Notes under the pieces: model-generated
Database searches by the model: none
The model's input: the letters and a program-made list of their open reading frames with translations, nothing else
What the model was told of the DNA's origin: nothing
Made by a program: the position numbers and the translations under genes
Part shown: positions 17,491-25,798 of the stretch, piece after piece
Layout of the letters: the number at the start of each line of letters is the position of its first letter
Position numbering within the stretch: position 1 is the stretch's first letter
NCBI GenBank assembly: GCA_016190245.1
Contig: JACPQY010000001.1
Location: forward strand, 1-46,032
Reading direction: 5' to 3'
Length of the DNA: 46,032 nt
DNA from: Nitrospirota bacterium
GTDB taxonomy: Bacteria; JACPQY01

Positions 17491-18330
17491 ATGCGACGTC
17501 CATCCCTGCGTGCCGTCCTCCTCTTCGCCCTCGTCTGCGGTTGCGACGGCGAGGAGACGGAATTGAAGCCGGAGGATCTCCCGGGGTGGACGAGAAACCC
17601 CGGCTTGGAGAAGGACGTGGGCCTGTGGGAGGCGCGCACGTTCTGCTGGACCATCGGCGGGGACTGTCCGGACGACGTGAAATTCAGCAAGGCCGAATGG
17701 GTCGAAGACGGGAACATTTACCTTCGCGCGGAAGATGACAACACCGGTGACTTGGGGACCGACGTCGCCGCGCTGACCCAGGGCCTCGATTTCAACGGGA
17801 ACAACCGCGGCACGGCTCTGGACCCGATCCGGACGAGCGAGGTGGAGGGAGCCTACATCCTGTTCAACCGGTCTGACGCGGGGGCAACGGGTTGCTCCGG
17901 GATTGTCGGTTCGGGAAACATCATCAACTTCTGGCTCCAGAACCCGGACACGGGCGCCCGCTGGGTCACCGATTTCTATTTCGAGACGGTCGGCCTCAAC
18001 GCGGGGTTCGGCGAGCGGGCCGCGCCACATAACGAAATCGTAAACGAAAGGATTACGTTGGGGATCGACTGGTATGCCTACCAGATCGAAATCCCGAAGT
18101 TCCCGGAGTACTGGACCCGGACCGACGACGCCGACGGCGTTCAGCACTGGGTCATTGATCTGAAGGCCCTTCTCGACCGCGGCGCGGAGTTCTCAGGGAG
18201 GGACCTGAATGCCTATCGGTGGCAGTACGTCGAGGTCGTCTCCGAGAACGTCTGTACCGGGGGAAAGGTTGGCGAGAGCGCGTCGTGGCAGCGCATTCAC
18301 CGGTTCGAGATCAAGGTGAAACGCCGCTAG
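17491..18330 (+). CDS. Hypothetical lipoprotein
   Basis: 279 aa. Signal peptide with lipobox VCGC (Cys18), then a mixed beta-rich protein rich in Trp and acidic residues ('EDDNTGDLGTDVAALTQ', 'INFWLQNPDTGARWVTDFYF'). Family not recognised. The pattern suggests a beta-sandwich, perhaps a carbohydrate-binding or concanavalin-like fold, but there is no motif to prove it. The last 20 bases overlap the 3' end of the glucoamylase-like gene on the other strand. Preceded by 184 bases without a gene after the toxin. Confidence 0.65.
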   Translation: MRRPSLRAVLLFALVCGCDGEETELKPEDLPGWTRNPGLEKDVGLWEARTFCWTIGGDCPDDVKFSKAEWVEDGNIYLRAEDDNTGDLGTDVAALTQGLDFNGNNRGTALDPIRTSEVEGAYILFNRSDAGATGCSGIVGSGNIINFWLQNPDTGARWVTDFYFETVGLNAGFGERAAPHNEIVNERITLGIDWYAYQIEIPKFPEYWTRTDDADGVQHWVIDLKALLDRGAEFSGRDLNAYRWQYVEVVSENVCTGGKVGESASWQRIHRFEIKVKRR

Positions 18331-20407
18331 GCCGGGCCTTTCGCGGGGGGCGACGGGCAACGACGAAGAACGCAACGAGAAGGAAGAGGCCCGCGAGTGC
18401 GCCCCCCGCATCGAGAACGGGCGGGGCCCCGGACACCGCGCCGACGGCCCGGCAACTGCATCCGCCCGCGCACTCCGCCTGCGTGACGGGCTCATCAAGC
18501 GCGTCGAACCGTTCCGGGTTGTGAAAGGCCATCGCGGCGATGAAGACGTTCGTCGAAGAAAAGGCGTTGGGGGTGGAGGTGACGTTCAGGTACCGCCGCT
18601 CACCTCCGCCATCCGTGACGATGAGAAGGTCGTCTCCGAGGTGGAGTGTCCCCGGCGTCGGAGCTTCCACCGTGAAGACCCGAAGGGCACGATCGAGACG
18701 CTCCATCTTTTCGGGATCACCCCGCCAAGCCCTCGCCAGCGCCGTCAGGTGCCCACCCGAATAGAAGATGCCGGTGACGTCCGCCTCCTTGGCGATCCCC
18801 GGCTCCACCTTTCGCCACAGCACGTCCATCAACTTCTGCGCGGAAGAGTCGTCCGACGGCCGGACCCGGCTCGGCCAGCCCCACCACAACTCGCACTCCT
18901 CATCCCCCCGGTCCCCGCTTGACAGGATCGCCTCCTGAAGCTCCTCCGCCCTCTCCCGCCATCGGCCCAACACCGCTTCACCCTCGCCCATCAGCCGTCC
19001 CGCCTGAACGGCCGAGTCCAATGCCAGATGCACTCCCGCGGCGTCCCACAGGCTCTGCGAAGGCTCGAATGTCTCCGAACAACTGGCGGGACAGGGCAGG
19101 TTGTTGGACTCGTCCTTGCACGCGGCCAGCATCTCGGCGGCCGGTCGAATGGATAGATACACCCGTTGGAGGTACATCCGCCGGTCGCAGGAATCCTCGA
19201 TGAATTGCGCGTGCGTCCACCAGCTCCAGACCGTTCTGGACGTCCACGAGAGGATGAACGGGATGGGGGCGGCGAGAGTGCCGTCGGCGTAGTACGCCTC
19301 CGCGAGCGAGCCGGCGGGGAAGGGGCCAAAAGGCAGGCTCCCTTCCTCTTTCCGTTGGACCCGGGAAAGAAAGAGGTTTTCCTTTTCAGCCATGTCATGA
19401 TAGCCCGCGAGATCGAGCGCGAAGGCGTGGTCCCCCGCGTCGAGAGGCCACACCTGCCACGGCGGCTGGATGGAATCAACCGTCGCCCCGCTGTCCCGGT
19501 CCGAGTAGATCTTGAGCGTGATCAAGGCCCGCTTGCTGAAGGCTCTCAACGCGGGATCGTCCGAACGCGGGAGAATCGCGCGACCGATCCAATCCCCCCA
19601 CCAGCGATCCGTGATTTCCATGTGTTCCACCGCCGGAATCTTTCTCGTCTCCTGGAGAAGCGAGAAGGCTGCGTCCGCCGTGTTCGAGAAGGCCACGTAG
19701 ACGGACGCCTCGGCGCGCCCGTCCACGTCAAACTCCAAGGGAAACGCCAGCGCGGCATTCGCCTGGCAGGCGGCCACGGAAGAGCCGGAGAGGGAGCCGT
19801 CGAGGGCATCTGGAAAGGCGTCCTCCGGGCGGGGAAATCGTTCCGTCTTGCAGCGCGTCTGCGAGTCCGCCCCGCACTGATGCCCGGTTGAGTCCGTGTC
19901 TCCGCCGACGGCCGTGTAGATGCCGGATCCGAAGGTTTTGTCGATCTCCTCGATCCATGCGTCAACGACTTCCTGCGTCGGAAGAGCGCCCCCACTCACA
20001 AGCGGTTCAAGCGGTGTGTAGTCGGCCTGTTCCGGCAGGAAATGGATCAGGGCATCCCGCCGGGAATCGTATAGGACTGCGAAGTCGTTCTGTGCGTCGT
20101 TCGACCAGCAGCCCAAGGGGACCATCTCCTGTTTCTGAAGACAGGGGGCGAAATTCTCGTAGTAGATCAGGCTCAAGTTTTCAACCGGCGAGTCGGCCGT
20201 CCGCTCCAGCACGAAGCGGTGGACCAGGACGTCCTTCCCGGGGAGCACATGGGCGTACTGATGCACCGTGATCCCCAGCCCTGCATGTTCCGCGCGCGTC
20301 AGCAGGACGCCCGAATCCTCACTCACATACTTCTGCGTGAGCGCCCACGTGTAGGGGGACGTTGTTTCCCAGCTTGCATTGAGAAGGAACGGGGTTCTTG
20401 ATGGCAC
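18311..20407 (-). CDS. Glucoamylase-like (six-hairpin) glycosidase, N-terminus missing, MYXO-CTERM-like tail
   Basis: 698 aa from a GTG. The body resembles the alpha/alpha six-hairpin glycosidases (GH15-like): 'ITDRWWGDWIGRAILP', 'LAGYHDMAEKENLFLSR', 'WPLDAGDHAFALDL'. The C-terminus is CAGGCSCR, a Gly/Ala stretch, a membrane helix (LAGLFLLVAFFVV) and ARRPPRKAR: the Cys, helix and basic end of a MYXO-CTERM-like sorting signal. No signal peptide is present: the reading opens directly at 'FLLNASWETTSPYTW' inside the domain, next to unrelated coiled-coil sequence. The gene has probably lost its 5' part in the rearrangement at 20.4 kb, and the product could not be exported. A GGAGG lies upstream of the GTG, so some translation is possible. 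Confidence 0.68.
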   Translation of the reverse strand: MPSRTPFLLNASWETTSPYTWALTQKYVSEDSGVLLTRAEHAGLGITVHQYAHVLPGKDVLVHRFVLERTADSPVENLSLIYYENFAPCLQKQEMVPLGCWSNDAQNDFAVLYDSRRDALIHFLPEQADYTPLEPLVSGGALPTQEVVDAWIEEIDKTFGSGIYTAVGGDTDSTGHQCGADSQTRCKTERFPRPEDAFPDALDGSLSGSSVAACQANAALAFPLEFDVDGRAEASVYVAFSNTADAAFSLLQETRKIPAVEHMEITDRWWGDWIGRAILPRSDDPALRAFSKRALITLKIYSDRDSGATVDSIQPPWQVWPLDAGDHAFALDLAGYHDMAEKENLFLSRVQRKEEGSLPFGPFPAGSLAEAYYADGTLAAPIPFILSWTSRTVWSWWTHAQFIEDSCDRRMYLQRVYLSIRPAAEMLAACKDESNNLPCPASCSETFEPSQSLWDAAGVHLALDSAVQAGRLMGEGEAVLGRWRERAEELQEAILSSGDRGDEECELWWGWPSRVRPSDDSSAQKLMDVLWRKVEPGIAKEADVTGIFYSGGHLTALARAWRGDPEKMERLDRALRVFTVEAPTPGTLHLGDDLLIVTDGGGERRYLNVTSTPNAFSSTNVFIAAMAFHNPERFDALDEPVTQAECAGGCSCRAVGAVSGAPPVLDAGGALAGLFLLVAFFVVARRPPRKARPSGVSP

Positions 20408-20410
20408 CCC

Positions 20411-20845
20411 CCGCCAGACCCTCCTTCATCAAGCCCCGTATCTTTTCCTTGAGCTCGTCAATCTCGTCCCGAAGCTCTCCATGCCGCCGACCCGCCTCCG
20501 TCAAACGCCTCTCCAAATGATGGATATCCTGCCGAAGCCGGTCTTACGTCGCGTAGAGTTCCGGCACCATCTCCGCATAGCGAAGCGCAAAACAGGATGC
20601 GCAGCCAGGATCCGCACGCCGCGTCTTCACACCCTGCTCGATCAATCGGTTGTGGTAGCTGGAATCGTGCATCTCCTGGCTCTTGAATATCTCGAATTGA
20701 CCTGTCTTCGAAATGCGCCGCCGTTGCTGGGCATCGGCACGGGCTTTTTCTCGGACCTGCATGGCTTTCTTCTCGGCATCCTTGAACACATTGACGCCTT
20801 TTGCATTCCGGGTTGCATAGATGAGGTGATAGCGGGTTTGGTCTC
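20411..20845 (-). pseudogene. Fragment of a TcmP-like (three-Cys-motif partner) gene plus coiled-coil segment
   Basis: Reading leftwards from about 20840, RYHLIYATRNAKGVNVFKDA and 'RISKTGQFEIF' resemble the C-terminal part of three-Cys-motif partner (TcmP) proteins. It then passes CASCFALRYAEMVPELYAT and meets TAA (20544-20546). In the same frame after the stop, a coiled coil continues (DRLRQDIHHLERRL, then GELRDEIDELKEKI) to about 20420, where the glucoamylase-like frame takes over. The TAA could be a nonsense change of a Gln codon, joining both parts. There is no N-terminal half: the sequence upstream is antisense to rtcB. The TcmP name is moderate; that this is a remnant is firmer. Confidence 0.5.
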
Positions 20846-20861
20846 TCTGACTCTGGACAGC

Positions 20862-21196
20862 TCGGTCAGCCGGTGCTGATTCCGGGCGACATGGGGAGGT
20901 AATTGTACGTGCTGGTGGGCACTGATGGCGCGGTGGGGGAGGCTCTTGGGGCGACGTGCCACGGCGCGGGACGGCAAATGAGTCGGACAAGGGCGAAACA
21001 GGTGGCTCGGGGGCAGAACGTGGAACAGGAACTGGAGAAGAGGGGCGTCGCAGCGTACTCGGCCACGCGGGCGGGACTGGCGGAGGAAGCTCCGGAGGTC
21101 TACGAGGACGTGGCGGACGTGGTGGATGTCGTTCACACGGCGGGAATTTCAAGAAAGGTCGTCCGCCTCCGCCCCATGGGGGTCATCAAGGGCTGA
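20862..21196 (+). pseudogene. rtcB: 3' end of rtcB (RNA ligase), truncated and interrupted
   Basis: RtcB joins RNA 3'-phosphate to 5'-OH ends using GTP and Mn. From 20862 the plus strand reads GQPVLIPGDMGR, stop, LYVLVGTDGA, then CHGAGRQMSRTRAK, then EEAPEVYEDVADVVDVVHTA and the terminal RLRPMGVIKG: the last quarter of RtcB in order, including the GRxMSR loop. A TAA (20900-20902) stands where the family continues through. The first three quarters are absent, since sequence upstream of 20862 belongs to the oppositely oriented TcmP-like fragment. Not functional as RtcB. Confidence 0.85.
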
Positions 21197-21247
21197 CAGG
21201 GCGTGGCCCTACGCGCTGCGTGGCTGTTTTGTGTCTTCCGCTTTTTC

Positions 21248-21463
21248 CTACGAGGACTCCCGTCCAATGAACGCCTTTATCTGTTCCTCGTCTTGACCAC
21301 ATTGGCGAAGGACACTTTGTACGTAGGTTTCAGACAAGAGGTCGCTCTTCGGAACAAAAATCCGCTGGCTGCCTTTTCGCCACAGATAGCATCTCTTGGT
21401 CTGTGTCTTGAACGTGCAGCCGATTTCTCTGAGCTTATTGACGAGTTTCTCTCGCTTGATCAT
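21248..21463 (-). CDS. hicA: HicA-like toxin, lacking the usual catalytic His
   Basis: 71 aa from the ATG at 21463. HicA is a small double-stranded-RNA-binding-fold mRNA interferase. KREKLVNKLREIGCTFKT and SQRIFVPKSDLLSETYV follow the family, but the segment that normally holds the catalytic His reads QTKRCYLWRK, with no His. Either the protein belongs to a variant family or it is inactive. It overlaps the 3' end of hicB by 29 bases. Confidence 0.62.
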   Translation of the reverse strand: MIKREKLVNKLREIGCTFKTQTKRCYLWRKGSQRIFVPKSDLLSETYVQSVLRQCGQDEEQIKAFIGRESS

Positions 21464-21770
21464 CCAAGGACATCCGAGCAAGGTGAAAGGGAACGTCGAA
21501 CTGGACGTCCTGCCTTCGTGCCGCGGGCATCTTCCCGACCAGCTTCCATCCTCTGTCTTGGAGAAAGCGAGAGAGTTCGCGCTCGTCCATCAGGTCTCGA
21601 AAAAGCCCATTGAGCGCGTCCGCGATCGTTTCGGCCAATTCCGCCCACGTCTTCCCCTCAACGGTCAGGGCAAGCGCATCGCATACACCTACCCAGCGTC
21701 GACTCTTGCGATCTTGGAACCCACGCCACGATATTTTCGCGTCGATTGTGACAACCGTACGTTCCCGCAT
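21435..21770 (-). CDS. hicB: HicB-like antitoxin
   Basis: 111 aa from the ATG at 21770, which has AGGAAGG 6 bases upstream (an ATG at 21776 has none at usable distance). The N-terminus VVTIDAKISWRG...RWVGVCDALALTVEGKTWAE is the degraded RNase-H-like HicB fold, followed by LAETIADALNGLF. It would sequester the HicA-like protein. Antitoxin-first order with a partly overlapping toxin. The segment appears less GC-rich than its neighbours, as expected for an acquired module. Confidence 0.72.
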   Translation of the reverse strand: MRERTVVTIDAKISWRGFQDRKSRRWVGVCDALALTVEGKTWAELAETIADALNGLFRDLMDERELSRFLQDRGWKLVGKMPAARRQDVQFDVPFHLARMSLDDQARETRQ

Positions 21771-22030
21771 GAGCATCCTTCCTACTTCACTCCATTATGC
21801 CATCTCTATGGGAGATCGCAACTGATGGAAATCCGGTCCGGATATTCCTACGTCGAGAATGCCCGGCCCACCGCAACATCTCGTAGACTGGTAGGGGTCT
21901 GCCACAAGACCATTTTCATCGTTCATCAGGGTGCGCGATGGTCAAGGCACCGTCTCGCAGAAGCCGGCTGAGCCGGCGTTGTGCTTCCGCCAGTAGAATG
22001 TCCCCTCTTCACGGCGTAGCATGCCAAACC

Positions 22031-23059
22031 ATGGGTCGGGCTGCGGTCCTCTACTCAGATGTGTTTCTCCAACATGTGACGAGAGATCACCCGGAGAGGG
22101 CGGACCGCCTGCGGGCGATCATGTTCGGTCTTGATGAGTCGGGCCTGAGCGAGCGAATAACCAAAGTCCTGCCGCGCGAGGCCACGGAAGAAGAACTTGC
22201 CCTGGTGCACACCCCGGAGCACATCGAGGCGATCCGGAAGACGCGTGACTTCGAGCACGCGCAGCTCGACGCGGATACGCAGACCTCCGCAGGATCCTAC
22301 GATGCAGCTCTCCAGGCCGCGGGTGGACTCTGCAAGGCAGTGGACCTCGTGGTGAGCGGCGAGTTCGAGTCGGTGTTCGCGATGGTTCGACCCCCGGGCC
22401 ACCACGCCGAGAGGGATCGGGCGATGGGGTTTTGCCTCTTCAACAACATCGCCGTGGCGGCTCGCTACGCCATCGAGCGGCATCGGATGGAGAGGGTCCT
22501 CATCGTGGACTGGGATGTCCACCATGGCAACGGGACACAGAACGCGTTCTACGGGGATCCCCGCGTGCTCTACATGTCCACGCACCAGTATCCCTTCTAT
22601 CCGGGCACGGGTCACCACAAGGAGGTCGGCACGAAGGACGGGCACGGTTTCACGATCAATGTGCCGCTACCGGGCAGACAGGGCGACGAGGAGTTTCGTT
22701 CGGTTTTCGATGAGATCCTCATTCCCATTGCCGCGGAGTTTCGTCCGGCGCTCGTGATGGTGTCGGCCGGCTTCGACGCCCACGAGGATGACCCGCTGGG
22801 GGGCATGAGGGTGACGGGTACGGGGTTTGCCTACATGATGAAACGCCTGCTCGAAGTGTCGGCGTCGAGCGCGAGAGGGAAAGTGGTGCTGGCCCTCGAA
22901 GGGGGGTACTCCATGCGGGGTTTGCAGGAGAGTACACAGGCGGTTGTGCGGGAGCTGCTCGGGGATGGAGAGGGGGAGGTTCCCGAGCCGAGCGGGGCCA
23001 TCGGGTCGTATCTCGACACTCTGAGGGCGCATTTCCGCACCTACTGGAAGGGCCTCTGA
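22031..23059 (+). CDS. Class II HDAC-like/acetoin-utilisation-type deacetylase
   Basis: 342 aa from the ATG at 22031. Zn-dependent deacylase of the histone deacetylase superfamily; bacterial members act on acetyl-lysine, acetylpolyamines or related amides. Site residues are complete: His124-His125 (RPPGHHAE), Zn ligands Asp162 and His164 (WDVHHGNGT) and Asp249 (SAGFDAHEDDPLGG), plus GFCLFNNIAVAA and LEGGYSMRGL. Full length. Other in-frame ATGs (21998, 21938) give extensions without family similarity. Its stop overlaps the archease start, so the two are coupled. Confidence 0.92.
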   Translation: MGRAAVLYSDVFLQHVTRDHPERADRLRAIMFGLDESGLSERITKVLPREATEEELALVHTPEHIEAIRKTRDFEHAQLDADTQTSAGSYDAALQAAGGLCKAVDLVVSGEFESVFAMVRPPGHHAERDRAMGFCLFNNIAVAARYAIERHRMERVLIVDWDVHHGNGTQNAFYGDPRVLYMSTHQYPFYPGTGHHKEVGTKDGHGFTINVPLPGRQGDEEFRSVFDEILIPIAAEFRPALVMVSAGFDAHEDDPLGGMRVTGTGFAYMMKRLLEVSASSARGKVVLALEGGYSMRGLQESTQAVVRELLGDGEGEVPEPSGAIGSYLDTLRAHFRTYWKGL

Positions 23060-23499
23060 AGAGGGTTGTTTTTCGCCTTGCGGAGCACACGGCCGATCTG
23101 GCGGTGGAAGTGTTTGGGCGGACGTATCGGACACTTCTGGAGCACGCGGTCATCGCCTATTTCGAGCTCGTGACGGATCGTGCCCGAGTTCGTTCGGCAA
23201 GGATCCTCCGTTTCCGGGTGAGCGGCGGGACGCCGGAGGACGTGCTTTATCAACTGCTCCGGGAGGTGCACTACCGCCAATCGGCGGAGGGCTGGCTGGG
23301 GCGTTCCGCGCGGGTTCGCCGCGTCGGCTGGAGCCCGCTGGCGGTCGAAGTTGAGCTCAGAGGAGAGACCTACCGCGCGCGGCGTCACGAACTGAAGGAC
23401 GAAATCAAGGCCGTAACGCTCCATCGGCTGCGTGTGTGGCGGTCAAGCCGGTCTGCACCCCCGCGACAGTGGAGGGCGTTTGTGGTGTTCGACGTTTGA
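23056..23499 (+). CDS. Archease, partner of RtcB; apparent CTG start
   Basis: 147 aa. Archease speeds RtcB-driven RNA ligation by promoting guanylylation. The metal-binding N-terminal motif EHTADLAVEVFG is coded upstream of the first GTG (23104), so the start must be earlier. The only NTG in frame after the deacetylase is CTG at 23056, overlapping its stop as CTGA. GGAAGGG (23046-23052) lies 3 bases before, short spacing. The C-terminus keeps RHELKDEIKAVTLHRL and FVVFDV. A dead rtcB fragment lies 1.9 kb upstream; no intact rtcB is in the window. Confidence 0.82.
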   Translation: MKRVVFRLAEHTADLAVEVFGRTYRTLLEHAVIAYFELVTDRARVRSARILRFRVSGGTPEDVLYQLLREVHYRQSAEGWLGRSARVRRVGWSPLAVEVELRGETYRARRHELKDEIKAVTLHRLRVWRSSRSAPPRQWRAFVVFDV

Positions 23500-23566
23500 G
23501 CTGAAAGGCCAAAGGGGAAAGGAGGAAGGCAAAAGTGGGCTTTCGGATCGGTTTCCGGCTCGCGGC

Positions 23567-25798
23567 CTACGCGCGCGAGGCGCGCTTCGCGATCCAGACC
23601 TCTCCGACGGCGGCGACGAGGGCCCACAGGAGCGAGAAGGCGTAGGCCCGCTTGGTCGGTTTCTCTTTGAGCATCAGGTGGTACCAGGCGGAGATCGAGC
23701 ATTTGCCCTCGGTCTCTCCCCGGTGGCCGTCCCAGGTCATGAACGAGACTGGGATGTGGGCGCCGCCGGGGAAGGGGAGATCCTCCTCGTCCTCGACCAC
23801 GAGTCTCCGCGTGAAGAACGCCTTGTAGCGACCGTTCAGGTAGGAGACGCTTCCATTCACGTCCTGCTGTGATTGGGCCTTCCATGCCCCCACGCCGTTG
23901 GCATTGTGTTGCTGGATCGCCTTGGAATCGCTGTCCCAGGTCCAGAGGTTAACGGCCTTCAGCGGATCACCCATGACGAAATGTGGTTTTTCCATGCCCT
24001 TGAGCGGTTGTGCCGGAAACTGGACGGCGATCCGATCCGCGAAGGTTCCTTTCTCCGTATCGGTCACGCTTGAGCTGTTGTCATGCCACTCGACGAGGAG
24101 GGCCAGGGACTGACCATCGTGGAGGGTCTTGACGAATACGATATCGTTGGCCGGGGTGAAGTTCCGGGGGGGGATCACGATTTGACCCAGGAGAGGGAGG
24201 CGGGCATAGGCGATCTTGTCCCACTGCGGATCATCCACACCGGTTGGAAGGCTCTGCGAGAATTCGGCGAGGAGAAGGGTGGCCGGTTTGCTCTTTGGTT
24301 CCATGGAGAACCCGCGGATATAGTGGACGATGTCCCAGAGGTCGTCGGGTTTTTCGAGGGATTCGCCGAAGGCGGGCATGGGCGTGCCTTGGATGCCTGC
24401 GAAGAGAGCACGGAAGATCGCCTTGGGCTCAGTGCCTCGCCTGAAGTTCCACGGCTTGGACAGATTGCCGGGGAAGATCCTGTTTCCCCAGTCGTCCTTG
24501 AGCTCGTGGGCGGAGGGACCGTCCGCGAGGCCCTCCTGACCGTGGCACTTGAAGCACTCGACACCATCGAAGAACTCCTTGCCGCGTGCGCGACTCTCGG
24601 GGGTGTCCGGCGGCTCGGGGGGCTCGGGGATGCTCTTGGGCGGCTCCGGTCCGAATCGGGGCGAGAATGCCTTGACGTAGCCGACGAGGTCCCGGATCCG
24701 CGCGTCCGTGAGTTCGCCTTTCCAAGGGGGCATGGTCGTGCCCGGCAGCCCCAACGCAATGGCACGGTGGAGATCCTCGTCGGCCGGCACGGCACCTTCC
24801 ACGGTGCTTCGGATTTTGTAGATGCCGCGTGTGAAGTCCCGGGGTTTCGTGAACATGAAATCGTGTGCGGGCCCGTTGCCGTCGCCCTTTTCCCCGTGGC
24901 AGCCGGAACACTTTTCGAGATAGAGGCGTTCGGTGCCGGATCGGTCAGAATTCTTTGCAGGTTCGGCCGAGGCTTCCGCGTGGGCGGACGTCGTGGCGAG
25001 GAGCCGGCTGTACCGTGGGGCCGGCCCGGAAGGGGCCGTGGCGTGTTCCTCTCCCCACGTCCGAGGCTCGAACCCCGTGGCTTCGTAGATGTAGAGGATC
25101 ACCTTCCAGATCTCCTCTTCGGACAGGGTGTCTTCCCAGGCCGGCATGGCCGAGTTCCACGGCGTGGCGCCGTTCGGAAGGCCGCGCCAGCCGAGCGCCA
25201 CACGCCAGAAAACGAACGATTCCTGGAGCTGCGCGATCGTTCCCGGATCGCGGAAATTGGCCGGGATCGGATTCAGAGCCGGGGCAAAAGGCCCCTTGCC
25301 GTTGAGATTGTCGCCGTGACAGTAGTAGCAATTTTGGTAGTAGATCTTCATGCCTTCGGCGACGTGCTTTTCCCTGTTCCCCTTGTCGCTTCGGTAGGGA
25401 TTGGTGGCGCCCTGGACGTGGTATGGCCTTCCCTTGAACTGGATGTCCAGGGGAGGCTCGGGATGGACCGTGCGGGCCTCGGCCGGAGGCGTGTACTGCG
25501 GCGTCATCTTCTGGAACGCCAGGTATCCGACGCAGAGAGGGATCGCGACGAAGGCCGCCAAACGGACCACCTTGAGCGATCCGGTTCGTCCCGCCAACGT
25601 GTCGAGGATGGGTTTCGAGAATCGGCGGAAGCGGTCCTCGTCCGTGGACAGGTAAAGAAGGATGGCGATGAGCAGGAGGCCTGAGTACATCGCCATGACG
25701 AAGCTCGGAATGGGGGGATGGACGAGCTTGAGGGCACCGTAGATCGCGCCGAAGATGAGAACGGCGTGCAGAAGGGGGGAACGAAGAACGCCCATCAT
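23567..25798 (-). CDS. Triheme c-type cytochrome with ethylbenzene-dehydrogenase-like haem b domain, membrane-bound
   Basis: 743 aa from the ATG at 25798, overlapping the upstream stop as ATGA; longer readings have no signal. N-terminus has about three membrane segments. Three CxxCH sites follow: CYYCH 157-161, CSGCH 297-301, CFKCH 415-419, each in a separate cytochrome-c domain. Residues about 490-715 look like the EB_dh haem-binding domain (as in the gamma subunit of ethylbenzene dehydrogenase, which binds haem b by Met and Lys): HFVMGD, VNLWTWD, FFTRRL, FMTWDGHRGETEGK. A final membrane helix ends the protein. Outward-facing electron carrier, likely transferring from the bd-like subunit. 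Third gene of its operon. Confidence 0.84.
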   Translation of the reverse strand: MMGVLRSPLLHAVLIFGAIYGALKLVHPPIPSFVMAMYSGLLLIAILLYLSTDEDRFRRFSKPILDTLAGRTGSLKVVRLAAFVAIPLCVGYLAFQKMTPQYTPPAEARTVHPEPPLDIQFKGRPYHVQGATNPYRSDKGNREKHVAEGMKIYYQNCYYCHGDNLNGKGPFAPALNPIPANFRDPGTIAQLQESFVFWRVALGWRGLPNGATPWNSAMPAWEDTLSEEEIWKVILYIYEATGFEPRTWGEEHATAPSGPAPRYSRLLATTSAHAEASAEPAKNSDRSGTERLYLEKCSGCHGEKGDGNGPAHDFMFTKPRDFTRGIYKIRSTVEGAVPADEDLHRAIALGLPGTTMPPWKGELTDARIRDLVGYVKAFSPRFGPEPPKSIPEPPEPPDTPESRARGKEFFDGVECFKCHGQEGLADGPSAHELKDDWGNRIFPGNLSKPWNFRRGTEPKAIFRALFAGIQGTPMPAFGESLEKPDDLWDIVHYIRGFSMEPKSKPATLLLAEFSQSLPTGVDDPQWDKIAYARLPLLGQIVIPPRNFTPANDIVFVKTLHDGQSLALLVEWHDNSSSVTDTEKGTFADRIAVQFPAQPLKGMEKPHFVMGDPLKAVNLWTWDSDSKAIQQHNANGVGAWKAQSQQDVNGSVSYLNGRYKAFFTRRLVVEDEEDLPFPGGAHIPVSFMTWDGHRGETEGKCSISAWYHLMLKEKPTKRAYAFSLLWALVAAVGEVWIAKRASRA

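Noticed and set aside
20850-21152. Pro-rich minus-strand N-terminal half of the TcmP-like reading frame
   Set aside because: This part is antisense to the rtcB fragment and has no family similarity.
24083-25684. Plus-strand frame of 533 codons
   Set aside because: Antisense to the triheme cytochrome, which has clear CxxCH sites; no recognisable protein.
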